This document shows positions 24,735 through 36,639 of a stretch of DNA of 64,000 nt, piece by piece. How positions within the stretch are numbered: the stretch's first letter is position 1; each line of letters starts with the position of its first letter. Under the pieces are notes generated by a model, which saw only the letters and a list, made by a program, of their open reading frames with translations, was not told where the DNA came from and did no database searches. Source of the stretch: Epiperipatus broadwayi (taxonomy: Eukaryota > Onychophora > Udeonychophora > Euonychophora > Peripatidae); NCBI GenBank assembly GCA_028023455.1, contig JAQFVV010012530.1, forward strand, positions 2,500,909 to 2,564,908. The letters are read 5' to 3'. The position numbers and the translations under genes are program-made.

Positions 24735-25330
24735 AAACAGTTTACATTATAAAGATTATCTCAAAGATACTAAAGAAAAAATATTGATTGTTTTCATTAG
24801 GAAGATGCTAAAGAAAAATCTTATTGAACATTTTCATTATTGCAGAGAGAGCATTAAAATTAGTCTACAAAGTGCTAAAAATACTATCATATCTTATTGC
24901 ATTGACAAATCTATATAATATTAATATCATCTATGTTCTTTATTACTTTTTACAATGCTTTTTTACAACCCACTATTGACAGTTTCAAAGATTGCTGGGG
25001 CAATCGAAACTGTCAATAGTGGGTTGTAAAAAAGCATTGTAAAAAATAATAAGGAACATAGATGATATTAATATTATATATCATAATTCATAATCTCTTC
25101 ACATCAGTGCCTTAAAATTATATTGCTAGATAATAAATGCTGATATAGAAATGTTGTTACAGGCAGCTAGGAGGGATAACCAGTCACCTTTTCACAGGAA
25201 AACGGCATATATCAAAATACCCTTGAAAAGATATCAGCCAACAAAAATGAGTACTAAAATGGGATGTTGTGGCAGATTTGCATTTAGTAACCAGTGATAT
25301 TCCATATTATATTGTTTTGAGGATTACAAT
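24735..25330 (+). pseudogene. Mariner-like transposase relic 1
   Basis: The frame at 24,730-24,918 contains EHFHYCRESIKISLQSAKNT. This resembles the RFKDGRESIEDDPRSGRPST stretch that follows the helix-turn-helix of mariner transposases. The homology to relics 2 and 3 resumes after 25,080 (GGCAGCTAGGAGGGATAACC, then CCTTTTCA). A foldback interrupts it at 24,912-25,080. No catalytic domain is readable. Confidence 0.55.
24912..25080. repeat. Near-perfect hairpin, 169 bp
   Basis: Arms of about 80 bp with almost no mismatches: TATATAATATTAATATCATC at the left tip and its exact complement at the right tip, running inward to AACCCACTATTGACAGTTTC. The loop contains GATTGCTGGGGCAATCGAAAC. Comparison with relic 2 suggests it inserted into relic 1. 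Half of a related hairpin occurs at 32,645-32,720. The low arm divergence marks it as the youngest foldback here. Confidence 0.85.
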
Positions 25331-26210
25331 CAAATAAAGTTTTGAAGTCTTTTAGAAATAAAACTTTCTGCAGAGGAAGTTAAAGGACAGTATAGCATAA
25401 TAATAAACAGAATAATGTACCAGCATGCTGTATATGTGTTTCACAGATTGTTAGTATAATCTTTGCAAAATTTATCTTTAATTTATTATTATTGTTGTTT
25501 TTCTCTTTTTCTTGGAATTGTAATGATCATATTAGTTTGTGAATGTTTGTTCTTGATCATAATTTTAATAAAGTAAAAGCTCACTAGATATCAGTTCCAT
25601 GAAGATGTACAAAAGTGCACTTCCTGCTATTGTATTCATCTACAGGTATTCAATGCTAAGAAAGTCAACACCATTATTAACTGTTGAATTATAACGTCAA
25701 CTGAATACTATAGTGAAGCCTTCCAATGCAGAATTGAACAAATCTTAAATATTTTTTCCGTTTACAATTAATTTACATTTTATCTATTAAAAAGAGTTTG
25801 CTTTATTTTGGATTTCATGAAAGTCTTATAAATTCCTAGTGAATCAGTAATTGCAAATATGATTATTTGTGTAGCAATAAAGTCCAATACGTTTGCAACC
25901 CCTAATTAAAGCCATATTTGTTAATTATGTAGTACTGTAAGATTTGAAGTTGTAGAATTTCATATCGATAGAGAGAGAGATAATGGAGCAGTTTGTAAAA
26001 CTTGAAAAAGTATAGTATGTATACTATAAACAGTGAATGGAAAATTTTGGGTTTTTTTAATTCTAGTCAGTAATATTCAATAGTAATTGTTTGGGATGTT
26101 ATGTGATATTCAAGTACCCAGCAGTTTGAACAAGATAGTTTTATTTAATTGATGAACCAGAATATTTATTTTTTAAATTTAATTCAGCTGAGAGTTGATA
26201 TAGGAACAAC

Positions 26211-26247
26211 CTCCCTCTCTTACCACTGAGCTAAATTGCACAGTGCT
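26211..26247 (-). repeat. tRNA-like A-box fragment (SINE remnant)
   Basis: The minus strand reads GCAATTTAGCTCAGTGGTAAG, a good match to a tRNA D-arm and Pol III A-box. No convincing B-box follows at the expected spacing, so this is a broken SINE head or tRNA pseudogene. Confidence 0.5.
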
Positions 26248-26754
26248 TTTTTTATTCTAGTCTTTATTGAAGATCATTGTTCTATAATGGAGAGTCTTAT
26301 TGAGATAGCAAATCAAGGGTGATGGGTTAGAAGTGTTTATTTCAGTTCAGCACGAGGCAAAGTTGATTTAGTAAAAGCCATAGTTGTTTTAGTTCAAAGC
26401 TTGCATTAGTATAGATAAATGCCATTGTAAATAATATTGACCTGAATAGAAGTTGAGATTTTTTCGATGCTTAAATTTTTTATCTTAATGTCTATTAGAT
26501 TAGATTCGTGGAAGGTATATGGCATGCTTCAATGAAAAATGACTAGTTTTCTTTCCAAGCTGCTTGGAGCACTATTTCTTAATCAGTGTATGCGTTATGT
26601 TGCATCATAGTTTAACTATTCATCACCAAAATTTTAAGTTGCTAGCATATCTATATCATGAATTGTGGTATGAAATGTGAGTGTGTTTAATAACCTTAAT
26701 CCATGATAGAGCAAGGTGCTAACATTAAATTTTGTTTTAATTTGTATATAATTG

Positions 26755-27160
26755 CTAGTGAAACACTTGGAAATGATTCAATCTGTGTATAGTAAGACTA
26801 CGAGTTGTAATAACATTGTCAAGAGGTTTACAAGATTTCATGATGGCAGGGAGAGCATTGAAGTTAATCTATAAAGTGCGAAACATACTGTCATTTTTTA
26901 TATCATAGCTTATAATCTATACACATTATGCATTAAAAATTTTGTGAATAACTAAAAAATATTGCCACATGCTAAATGTTGAAATAAAGGTGATGTTGCA
27001 AGTAGCTTGGAGAGATAACCAGTTACCTTTTCAGTAGCGCATTATATATATCAAATTATCCATTAAAAGATGTCAATGAATAAAGATGAGCACTAAAATA
27101 TGTTATGGTAGTATTGCATTTATTAACCAGTGATATTAGAGCTTAATATGATATTGTGCT
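26755..27160 (+). pseudogene. Mariner-like transposase relic 2
   Basis: Reading across frameshifts gives ETLGND...RFHDGRESIEVNL followed by SAKHTVIF, again the mariner post-HTH pattern. Downstream GTTGCAAGTAGCTTGGAGAG, ATAACCAGTTACCTTTTCA and ATTAACCAGTGATATT match relic 1 in the same order, so both come from one family. No intact catalytic triad. Confidence 0.6.
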
Positions 27161-29214
27161 GTTTTGAACCATAATATCAGCGACTGAGAGTGGAATGTTA
27201 AGTGTTTGATTGTAATGTCTATCAAAATGTTATTGCTATTTTGTATCACTACACTTTTGCTCACAAGTAGCAATGCAAAACTATTTGGTCGTCATTCTTT
27301 TATTCGACAAAATAGATGACATTTTTACTATAATAGTCAAACATTTATAATTTTGCTAACAGAACTGAAAGACCAAGCAGGCACTCTCAATCAGCATACA
27401 TAGGGGTATCGCTACCTCCATGATGCTAATTTAACCCCCAGCCTAACTTTCTAGTCTCTATTACATAATTAACACTCTTGACGTCACACAGTTTTCCCTT
27501 TTTATATAGCTCTGCTCAACTCAGGGATATACAGATTCTTAACTATTATTTAACTTTAATTATATGATTCTAATCAGCAATGAGATGGACAATGAATAAA
27601 TTTTATAAATTAATGTTTACTAATAATTAATAAATTAACAAAATTGGCTTGCTTATGTACATGCTAAGGTTAAAGGCTATTTATTAGACTTTACAGATAT
27701 ATAAAATTATGGATGACAGTGATATGCATAACTATGAAATAAGGGGGTTATATTATTTATCCACATGGTAATAACAAGAATATTTATCACATCATTATGG
27801 GTCAACATTAATTATATTTCTTTTTTCTAGGGACCCCTTTGGTATCTGAGCTTGATATAATGTAACATAGGGTTATGGCTAGATGCATAGGTGAATACAT
27901 AATGGGGAGGAATAAAAAGGAAATCGCGGACTGCATTGATTATGTGCGGATCAATGGCTTCTGATCAGTGGGATTGGCTTTGCAATCTGATAGATGTCCT
28001 ATGCCGCAGAGGTATTTCTGCTTCTAACCATAGGCTCAACATATGAAGAAAGTATATGTATGGAATGCACTAGGATTTAGGGGCTGGGATCTGTGTCCTA
28101 CAGCTCTACTTAGTCCAATGATAATATTTATATTTTTTAATTATTACGAAGATTCACTGGACACACACATATATATAGCAAGTACTGAATGCTCTGCACA
28201 AACTAGCAAGAATGACTCATATTATAATTTAACTTGAGATAGCCCCTGACAATGCATACCTCCAATGCAATATCTAATAATGGATATAATAAAATATAAT
28301 ATTAAGTTAAGTTATGCTAGCTATGCTAAATTTACATAATGAAATTTATAATTCTAACACACATTTCCCTGTTTAATGACATATAAATTTATAAGGACTT
28401 TAGCTCATCTACCCATACTTATAGCTTATTAATCCAGCTAAATCTATTTTAATAAGGTAGGGATTACCAACCCATAATCAGTGATCTTCGATCCAGTCTC
28501 TATCATATTAAATTCATAAAATTATAGAAATTGCAATTTGCTCTTTGCTTTACATATATAGAGTGATCTCCATATATACTTGAGAACAAGGTTTGTTATA
28601 AGCAAATAATTTGTTATAAATATATTTTACCCGTGGAAAACTATATAAAAAATAATCAATTTTTACTTTATCATAATTTCCATGCGCGATACACCTAAGT
28701 AAATATATTTGTAAAAAAAAAACTAAAAATAATATCACTCTTCATCCTTCACTAGTTTTTCTTGCAGCAATAAAGAAAAACAACATTAAATTATAGCTTC
28801 ACTATTTAATGCGGAAAAAAAAAGTCGCATACTTATAATTACAATGATAGAGTAAAATTAATGTTATAAAACTTCAACTTTTATAAATTTTCACTCTTAG
28901 CTTTTATTCCCTCCGTGGATCCCTTGAGATATCATGAAGAGAAATGCAATATGGAGTTTGTATTTTGTGAAATTCATCCCGCAATCGCTTAAGTCTTACA
29001 AATCAAGTTAAAGTAATTAAACATTTTCTTTAGCCCAGCAAATTTACATTATAAAAAAAAATGAAAACTTGAAAGAAACTAGTGCGTATTTTAAATTATA
29101 GTTACAGTTAATAAAGTTGGTTAAATATACTTTCATATTTAAAATAAAAGAACTTTGTAAATGTTTACCAGTATCTTTGTGTAGTGGATAAGTGCTTGAT
29201 AGGAGAAGGTTTAT

Positions 29215-29436
29215 AATGATGGATAACGTCTCTGTATGATTTTGTGGAGCATTTTCCTCCGTCAATTGCAATGAGTAATATGGAAGGCAGGCAGCTTGAT
29301 CTCTCTATTGGCATTGGGATGACTGGAGCATGGCATACTTTTTCTCTTGCTCGATCTCGTCTTCGGGGACCCCGCTCTCTGACAATAGTGGGAAAGCCAA
29401 CGTCAAACTACTCGATCCTTTTTGGTATGTAGCTTC
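29215..29436 (+). other. GC-richer open frame of unknown origin
   Basis: About 70 codons are open from just after a TGA at 29,212, reading SLYDFVEHFPPS, then GRQLDLSIGIGMTGAWHT and SRLRGPRSL. A GGTATGT at 29,424-29,430 could act as a donor. Base composition is clearly richer in G and C than the surroundings. I do not recognise the peptide. It may be a fragment of a mobile element or a processed gene, or chance. Confidence 0.3.
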
Positions 29437-30479
29437 TTAAAATTATGGTCTGGCTGATTGATTGATGATCAAGACAAGAAGACCCATAACAGTGCATTTT
29501 CCGAGTTTTTATACTCTTTATTTTGTCTTGGGAAGCTTTTTCAATTTATAAGATGCATTTTTTGAGTTAATAGCTTTACCATTAGTTTTTCTCTTTCTTA
29601 TTTTTATTTCTTACTTTATCTTATCTTTATTTCCTGCCTCCTTTGTCTTTATTTTGACTTTAGTACCTTTTTGATGCATGCTCACTACAAAGGTATTGAA
29701 CTATAATTATATTGCTGATTTTTGTAATTGATTTTAAAACAAGGCACCAATTTTACTTAGTTAATGGATTAATGCCATTAGCAAACTCTTTTCTATTTTT
29801 CTCCTAACTTACTTTACATAATTATTTCTTTTAACTTGGAATTTTTACTTTTAAGTTTGCCTTTGGTCTATTTTCTATATTTAATTTGAATGCACAATTG
29901 CACACACACGCGCACGCCAATTATATATGTGTGTGAGAATTTTAAAGGAAAATGGCAGGTTTAAAAAAAATGAAGCAAACATATATGCACCACTTCATTA
30001 CTCACAATAGAAATATTGATATTTCAAATTCACAACTTCTGGCAAGAGGAAAATCTAAAGTATTGATATTATATAGAAGATACTGATCTAATTAAAATTT
30101 TTTAGCATTCGGCTATTGTTCAGAATTAGAACTTTTGACTCTTTATAGAAGCACAGCTCAATTTTAAGAACAAAATTAATATTATGGATACATTTTCCAT
30201 ATGATGCAGACCTTCCAATTTTTTTTTCATGGATATCTGGATCTTGAGACCATTGTAGTACATTGTTAAATCTGTTTAACCACAATCTTGTGCCAATAAT
30301 CATCATTAACATTTGGGTAACATAAGAGCAATTGTTCCCAGAAGAAAACCAAAAAGGACACTTAAGTTAATGCTCCAGTACAAAAAAAAATTGTGACTCA
30401 ACTGATGCAGAGATCCTTAATAATCTTCTTAATATAGAGAAATTGACCTGATGTTATATCTATATAACTGAGTTGGAAA

Positions 30480-31060
30480 TTCGAGGATATATACACCCAA
30501 ACTCAAATCATCCTATATTCACAAATTAGCCGGATTTACATCCTTCCTGCACAGAAATAATAGGCTATGCAAATTTGAATCAGACCGCAAAAAGAACCTC
30601 ATGAACTATACAAAAGAACTGAAAAGCATTGGATTTTCACAGAATGTTATCAACAAAAGGATTAGACAATTTCATAACAACTAAGAACTGACATTGTTAG
30701 AAACAACAAACCAAGAGTGCTGCTACTTTACATACCGTCAATTTCCAGAAAATATTATAAGGATTCTATACACTTCCTTCAACGAACAGACTAATAAATA
30801 ATACCAAAGATCAAATACCCTCCAATAAAATAGCACAAGCTGTGTACAAAATTGCATGCCAAGCAATGGATGTAAAGCAGCATATTATGGAGAGACCTGT
30901 GCCAACATCACAACCAGAACTTCTCAGCATAACTACTTATATAGGAGAGCACTAAACAACACTGAAAATAAATTATATGTCTCTCACACCAAACATTCAT
31001 GGACCATAGATTCGAACCCACAGCAGCAAATGCACTGTGCATATATGCAATGATAATAAA
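30480..31060 (+). pseudogene. Penelope-like element relic (connector plus GIY-YIG domain)
   Basis: With frameshifts the strand reads HKLAGFTSFLHRNNRLC, then KELKSIGFSQNVINKRI, then VYKIACQ..GCKAAYYGET and TRTSQH. This order matches the RT-to-endonuclease linker and the start of the GIY-YIG endonuclease of Penelope-like elements. It is a different lineage from the element at 51-53.3 kb because the shared motifs are worded differently. Many stops; inactive. Confidence 0.65.
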
Positions 31061-31439
31061 TGCAAAATCTTTTTTTTGTGTGCTTCATTGCAAATGACGA
31101 CAATGCAATAAACCGGAAAGAATCATGCTTTCCCATCTCTAGAAAGTGGACTATATGAAGATATTGAATAAGTTTGCATAAATTACTACCCAGTTATTTA
31201 AAATTACAACTCAAGCCGACATTCCCAAGATAGGCTATGAATATGGGAACTAAAGGTTTCCGAAAGTGCTCAGCCTGATAATTCTTTTGATATTGAGCTT
31301 CACTTGTTGCATAACATGCAAGTTGTAACTTACTGCTCAAAAATGAAGTAGAAACAAGGATTTTATTTCAATATTATAACTGAGTTATTTTCTTTTATAA
31401 TTACAGGTTGTTAGCTTCAATATTAAAAAAGGAGTCAAA

Positions 31440-32430
31440 GATGGATATTAAATACATTAGTTCCAGTTTGAATCCTATTCTTCATGAAGGAAAAAACCAG
31501 AAATGATCTGGAGAATAGCACAGTACCATCTGAAGTTTATTGATAATCAAACTTTTACAGTAAATGGTTCTATAGTAGGATGAAAATAATTGCTCTTAAA
31601 AATAGATAAGAAAGTCATTTGATATTGTGTCAAAACTATTCAATCATTGATCTTAAGAAAACTATTGGGAAAAGTAATGGATGCCAATAATATAAATAAT
31701 TATTATTAGTTGCTCTGGAAATTATATGACCTTTATACATTAGATTCAACTTTGAATTCTGAATCCTCACTGACAAAGGCAAAAATTCTAAACTAACCTG
31801 GGAATGTGGATGTAAATGTATTACCGTCTATTATCTATTGATTACTCATTTACATAGATGGCTGTATTTTAGAGCAGACTGTGAAAGTCATGTGACACAT
31901 TGCTGGCATGACCATACAATTGGCTTAAAATTAAGGTCTCTAGTTGCTGGCTAAGATAGTTTGTGTTCAAAAACATTAGGATTTTTTTAAAATTTTAGGC
32001 TATTACCTTTATGTGTGAAAGATGGTGGCTAGATGCATAAGTACAGTAGTTCCAGTTTTGAAACATGTCTTCATTGACAAAAGCAAAAACTAGAAACTTA
32101 ATTGGATATGTAAATGTATTGCTATTTAGTGTTTGTAGTTTACTTAAACTTATAATAGATGGCTCTAAAATTATATGAAGAGGATTGCTCTTGGCAGCTA
32201 CACTGGGAAAGTCATCTGATATTTTGTTAGTATTAGCCATTCTAGCAAAAGATAAAAGGAACCATGGCTGCCTATTGCATAAATGCATCTTGCAGTTTGG
32301 AATTTTGAGTCCTCATTGATGAAGGCAAAAGTCAGAAATTAGAATATAGATATGGATGTAACGTCACTACCATCTGGTGCCCATTAATTGCTCAGGTTTA
32401 CAATAAATGGCTGAGAAGTTGGGGAAAGAG
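31440..32430. repeat. Tandem array, about 285-bp unit, about four copies
   Basis: Units begin near 31,468, 31,750, 32,045 and 32,290. They share TTTGAAT-CC(T/A)..TTCA(T/C)TGA-GAAGGCAAAA, a GAAA or AAAC block, GGATGTAAATGTATTACC, a CATCTGGTG..ATTGATT block and a TTACA.TAGATGGCT end. Divergence between units is high. Single related fragments occur at about 2,870, 47,930-48,060, 60,470-60,530 and 63,825, so the array derives from a dispersed repeat. Confidence 0.7.
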
Positions 32431-32644
32431 ATATGTGTTTGAAAATATGATCATACATATTCAAAATGAAATTTAATTTTTTTCAGAAAATGAGATTTAG
32501 TGTTATAACATTAAAGAGCCTAAAGTGATTGAATCAAAAGTAATCTCAGCTCAACTATGTCATTTTTGGTTCTCACATATATTATGCCCCATAGTGACAA
32601 AGTTATCATATATCAGATCTTCACATTTATTACACTCAGTGTAT

Positions 32645-32720
32645 CCTTCTTTATTATTTTTTACAATGCTTTTTTACAACTCACTATGACAATTTTGATT
32701 GCCCCAGCAATCTTTTTCAG
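32645..32720. repeat. Half of the hairpin repeat seen at 24.9 kb
   Basis: TTCTTTATTATTTTTTACAA, TGCTTTTTTACAACTCACTA and GATTGCCCCAGCAATC match one arm and the loop of the 24,912-25,080 hairpin. The second arm is missing. Confidence 0.75.
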
Positions 32721-32904
32721 AACACAGTTATCTTTTTTCTAAAGACGAAACTAGCAACAATGTCTTATGCAATAACAGTTTGTTATTTATACAAAGATTT
32801 TAAGCAGTTAATGTGTCTTGATTATGAGATACAACATAAAATATGGTTGTTTCATATCTTAATTCTCAATACAATTAATGCTAATGTTAATTTTTTTGTT
32901 TTAA

Positions 32905-33230
32905 ATTGAGCAAAACTGCTACTGAAATGTCTGAAGTGATTCAAACTGCATGTAACAATGAAATGCCCTGAGTTGCAAAGATGTTTTCAAATGGTTTGCA
33001 AGATTTTTGAAAGAGAACTGAATATGGTTCATAAAGACTCCCAGTTCATATTGAATCTAAAGATCAGGACATATTAGCAACTTAAAATTTTTGTGGTTAA
33101 TAGCTAAACTGTATCGCTACATGATATATGCATTGACTTAGAGATGGAACTACAAACAGCTTGGAGAGAGAGGCAGACATCTTTTCACTGAGACAAATTG
33201 TGTATTCCAGAGAATTCATAACGAGTTAGT
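32905..33230 (+). pseudogene. Mariner-like transposase relic 3
   Basis: The strand reads ATEMSEVIQTACNNEMP, then VAKMFSNGLQDF and a broken SRPVHIES-like stretch. This fits the ATETFEMIQTAYGNEALSRA...WFKRFKEG pattern at the N-terminus of mariner transposases. CAAACAGCTTGGAGAGA and CATCTTTTCACTGA follow in the order seen in relics 1 and 2. Stops at 32,970 and later make it non-functional. Confidence 0.65.
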
Positions 33231-34090
33231 TATTTTTAATAGTTAATCAAGCAATAAAAAATATATATGTGGAAAAAAATAAAGGTAGTAATTGAAATAG
33301 CAAAATACAAAAAAAAAAAAACCTTTCTCAGTCTATTTATTGATGCCATTTGTGCCTGGACTCTCATACTGTTACAATCGTATTTTTGAAATTAATGAAT
33401 CTTAAATTAAGATAGTCTTTATTAAATGTTCCATATTTGTTGGTGATTATTTATCTCAATATTCTGTTAACAATTAGCTTCCAGTATAGCTTTGATATCA
33501 GACTTAATTGGCCCAGCTGATAATTAAATTTTTTTCTTTCCAGAAGAATTTGTTGTTGTTTTTTTAAAAAAAACTGTTGTATTTTAATTTTTTTTCAACT
33601 TTGATTTTTATTTTTATTTAATATCTTTTAAAAATGAAGATAATCTAATGTCACTTAGGAGGTATTGTGACATTTGAGCACCAGAAATGACCAAGTAAAA
33701 GTTTTGATCTTAAGCTCTTGAATTCATCACTAAACCATACAGAGGTAACATCTTTTGACTAAACATTCAAATCAGTAATTGAAAGTTAAGATATGACAAA
33801 TAATTTTCCAACATTTTAAAAAGTATATGTGTGTGTTTTACTAATATAAAATGGTAGCTGCCCTTCATACTTTAGTGTAATTGTAGAGGGTAAACTTAGA
33901 CTTAAGGTCCAAGGATCGCAGCACAGTTCTGTCACTTCTGGTGCTTGAATGTTTCGTGAATTGCCAAGCAATAAGTCATTCACTTTTATTTTAAATAAAG
34001 TGTTGTTAAATCTTTTAAGATATTACAAATCATTGTTTGGGAATTTTATTTAGTTTACTAGTTTCAAATAACATTATAAAATTGTTATAG

Positions 34091-34214
34091 AATGAATGGG
34101 AGCAGTGGTTTTTAGAGGGTACAGAAAGAGCTGAATTACCTCTTGTCAAAAATTCAGAAACTTACTCTTATGGAATGGCTTTGGATCTAACAGCACAGAA
34201 ACAAATTCAAATGG
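34091..34214 (+). CDS. NUP214: NUP214 exon e (beta-propeller)
   Basis: Acceptor TTATAG, donor GTAAGT, phase 0 in and phase 1 out. The peptide NEWEQWFLEGTERAELPL continues to GMALDLTAQKQIQM. It corresponds closely to human INWESWLLEDSSRAELPV and MGVVVDYTNQVEI. The EWE.W.LE...RAELP motif is the strongest family signature in the window. 41 full codons, no stops. Confidence 0.95.
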
Positions 34215-35248
34215 GTAAGTACTTGGTATTTTTTATTTAGTAATTTAATTGGTCTTCTTGTTAAATAGAATAAGTATCTCTTGGATTTTTACACTTTATT
34301 TAATTTGTTTAGTGTATGGATTGTTTTTTTTTTTTTTTAAATAGTGTAACTAATTATCAAAACATCATAAAGGAAACAAAGATGTTTTCATTAGTGGCCC
34401 TATTAAATCCTTCAATTCGGCTGGCTACAGATGCAATGCATATGCATGTAAATATTTATTTAAAAATTTATTATATTAATACAGTCTTCTTATGATTTGT
34501 CATAATAAAAAAGCAAATAAAAGCGAGATGCCTGTTAGTCATTTATCATTATCATATAAATATTTGTGTGACAATTATATTTATTATTTAATAACCATGA
34601 TAACATGATTTTAATAGTAAAGCAAGAGAGATAAAATTTCATTAAAATTTTTAATTGCATAGCAAATCTCTCTTGTGTTATCATAACAAAAGGGAATGTC
34701 ACTTGGAAAATAATTTTATTCTTTAACAATTGTTTAATGTCAATAATATAATATGTTATTTGCAAATCAGAAACACATTCATATAAGCTACATTTGTGGT
34801 TTGCAGCACTTGAATAATCTATTATTATTTAAAATAAAAAACGGAATTCAGTTTAATCTCAGAAAAATACACAACCCTTGTTTCTCAACAATGGTTATAA
34901 AATATTCTAAAAAAGTACCACATCTACTCCAGTAAATGATTACCTATGTCGGCTGGGGGCTTGAAATTTTTCAGGTATCCTGTAACAAATACCACATCTA
35001 TTCTAGACTGAAGATTTTTGAATCCAAGTCAACTAGTTTACATAATTACATAGATCTGACAATGATAAGTCTCTTCCACCTTTTGGAAAGTAAAGCCAGT
35101 ACCACATGACTTTCTCAGCTTACTCATATGCTCTCAAGGATAGTTTTTTCTCCTACTTATTGACTATGTACTGAGTAATCAATAGACACAAGATATTATA
35201 TTGTCATAAGATGTACATGTCCTAGATGAGTTTCAGAATTTTGATATG

Positions 35249-35286
35249 GCAGGTAAATGCATTAACCATTACACCACTAACTACCT
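35249..35286 (-). repeat. tRNA-like A-box fragment (SINE remnant)
   Basis: The minus strand reads GGTAGTTAGTGGTGTAATGG followed by TTAATGCATTTACCTGCC, resembling a tRNA D-arm and anticodon arm. No clear B-box follows. Likely a decayed SINE. Confidence 0.4.
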
Positions 35287-36639
35287 TTTTATTATTATAA
35301 AGTGGCATCAAGCAAAATTAAATCTAAAACTTTTGTTAAGAAAATCAGAATTAAAATATATTTTCTAAAAATCATCATCTGCTTATGGAAAAATACTGCA
35401 CCATGTGCAGTCTGTGCTTGTCTTGGAATGACCACTTTATGAATATATATTTTTATTCTCAATTTCTCTGTATATCAATTTATAAATATTCGAATACTTT
35501 AATAGGAGCCATCTTAGTTGAGGAATTGCATTTTTAAAGTGTTCTTCCATTTTCCAATGTTAGATATCCTACATAATATCATAAATAAACCAGCCAATCT
35601 TCTTGTAGAATTTGATAGTTTGTCCTGTATGATAATATATTTATGAAAAAGTCCTGGTTTTATGACATTTGTTTGACTTGCTTCATACCTTTTGTACTTG
35701 CATTAACCAAACTTTTAAAAGCAATTATTTTCACATTGTTTTAGAGCCATCTGCTGCAAACTAGAGTAAGCAAATGAACGCCACATTTACCATAGCTATC
35801 ATATAATTCTTTACAGTACTGATGTAGTACATCGTTTTTTTCAAATTATAGTATGATTACTGATACTATCAATAGAATCGAACACTTGTAGTAGCAGTAT
35901 CAGAAATTTTGTCACATATTTGCTGGTAATCTTATTGATAATAAATATAATGCTAAAACTTGGTTACAGGAATACTTTTCTTTTGATAGTTCACATACAT
36001 AGTTTTATATTTTTACTACAATTTATTACATTACCAATATAATTTTTTGCTGATATTACTATAGAGTGTCTGTGTTCACAAAATTAAGATGTTGATTTTG
36101 TTACAATTACCTTTTACCACAATAATGCCAACCATCCAAATACTGATCATAAGAGTGCTTGATCTAGTGTTCATTGGTTATTCATTATTAAAGATATGAT
36201 TGTTTCTAGAATACACATATAGAATTCACAACTGTGTAAATTTTACTACACTGTCTGTTTCTAAGAAAACTTGTTTCTTATTGAATTAAATTTTGTATAC
36301 ATAAAAAGTATCCATAGACATTTAAATTATTTTTTATAATCTTTGTCAAGGCATAATTCATGAAACAAAATAAAAGCAAGAATACTCAAACAAATATATA
36401 AACTTTAAATATTTTTCAAAAAGGTATGTTTTTAAGATAGAAATTCATAAAAATTTACTAAAAAATTAAAAACACGTACGATTTTCCATATCAGTGCCTA
36501 TTAATTATAAAAAATTTAATGTAATTATTTCCTAATTTCTTTCATATATATATGTTCATAGGAATTACTTGTAAACTAATATGACGATTCCAACTCTAAG
36601 AGAAAAAAAAGAAAAAAAATTACTCTAGAAATGACTTTC

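Larger units (their letters stand above)
23650..34090 (+). other. NUP214 intron d-e (10.4 kb)
   Basis: Largely made of decayed elements, listed separately. Unassigned stretches are 24,090-24,730, 25,400-26,190, 27,300-30,450 (except the GC-richer frame at 29.2 kb), and 33,250-34,080. In 30,090-30,310 a minus-strand frame exists but matches nothing I recognise. Confidence 0.7.

Noticed and set aside
24985-25010. GATTGC..GCAATC then GAAAC in the hairpin loop as a hammerhead ribozyme
   Set aside because: No CTGATGA precedes the stem, and in related copies an extra A separates CTGATGA from the stem. It does not meet the hammerhead consensus.
26211-26247. A functional tRNA gene
   Set aside because: Only the D-arm region is present; no acceptor stem or B-box.
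32300-32345. TTGATGAAGGC..AAAA..GTCAGAAAT in the 285-bp array as a hammerhead
   Set aside because: The stem II closing position would be A opposite A, the first C is T, and no partner for stem I or a cleavage triplet is found.
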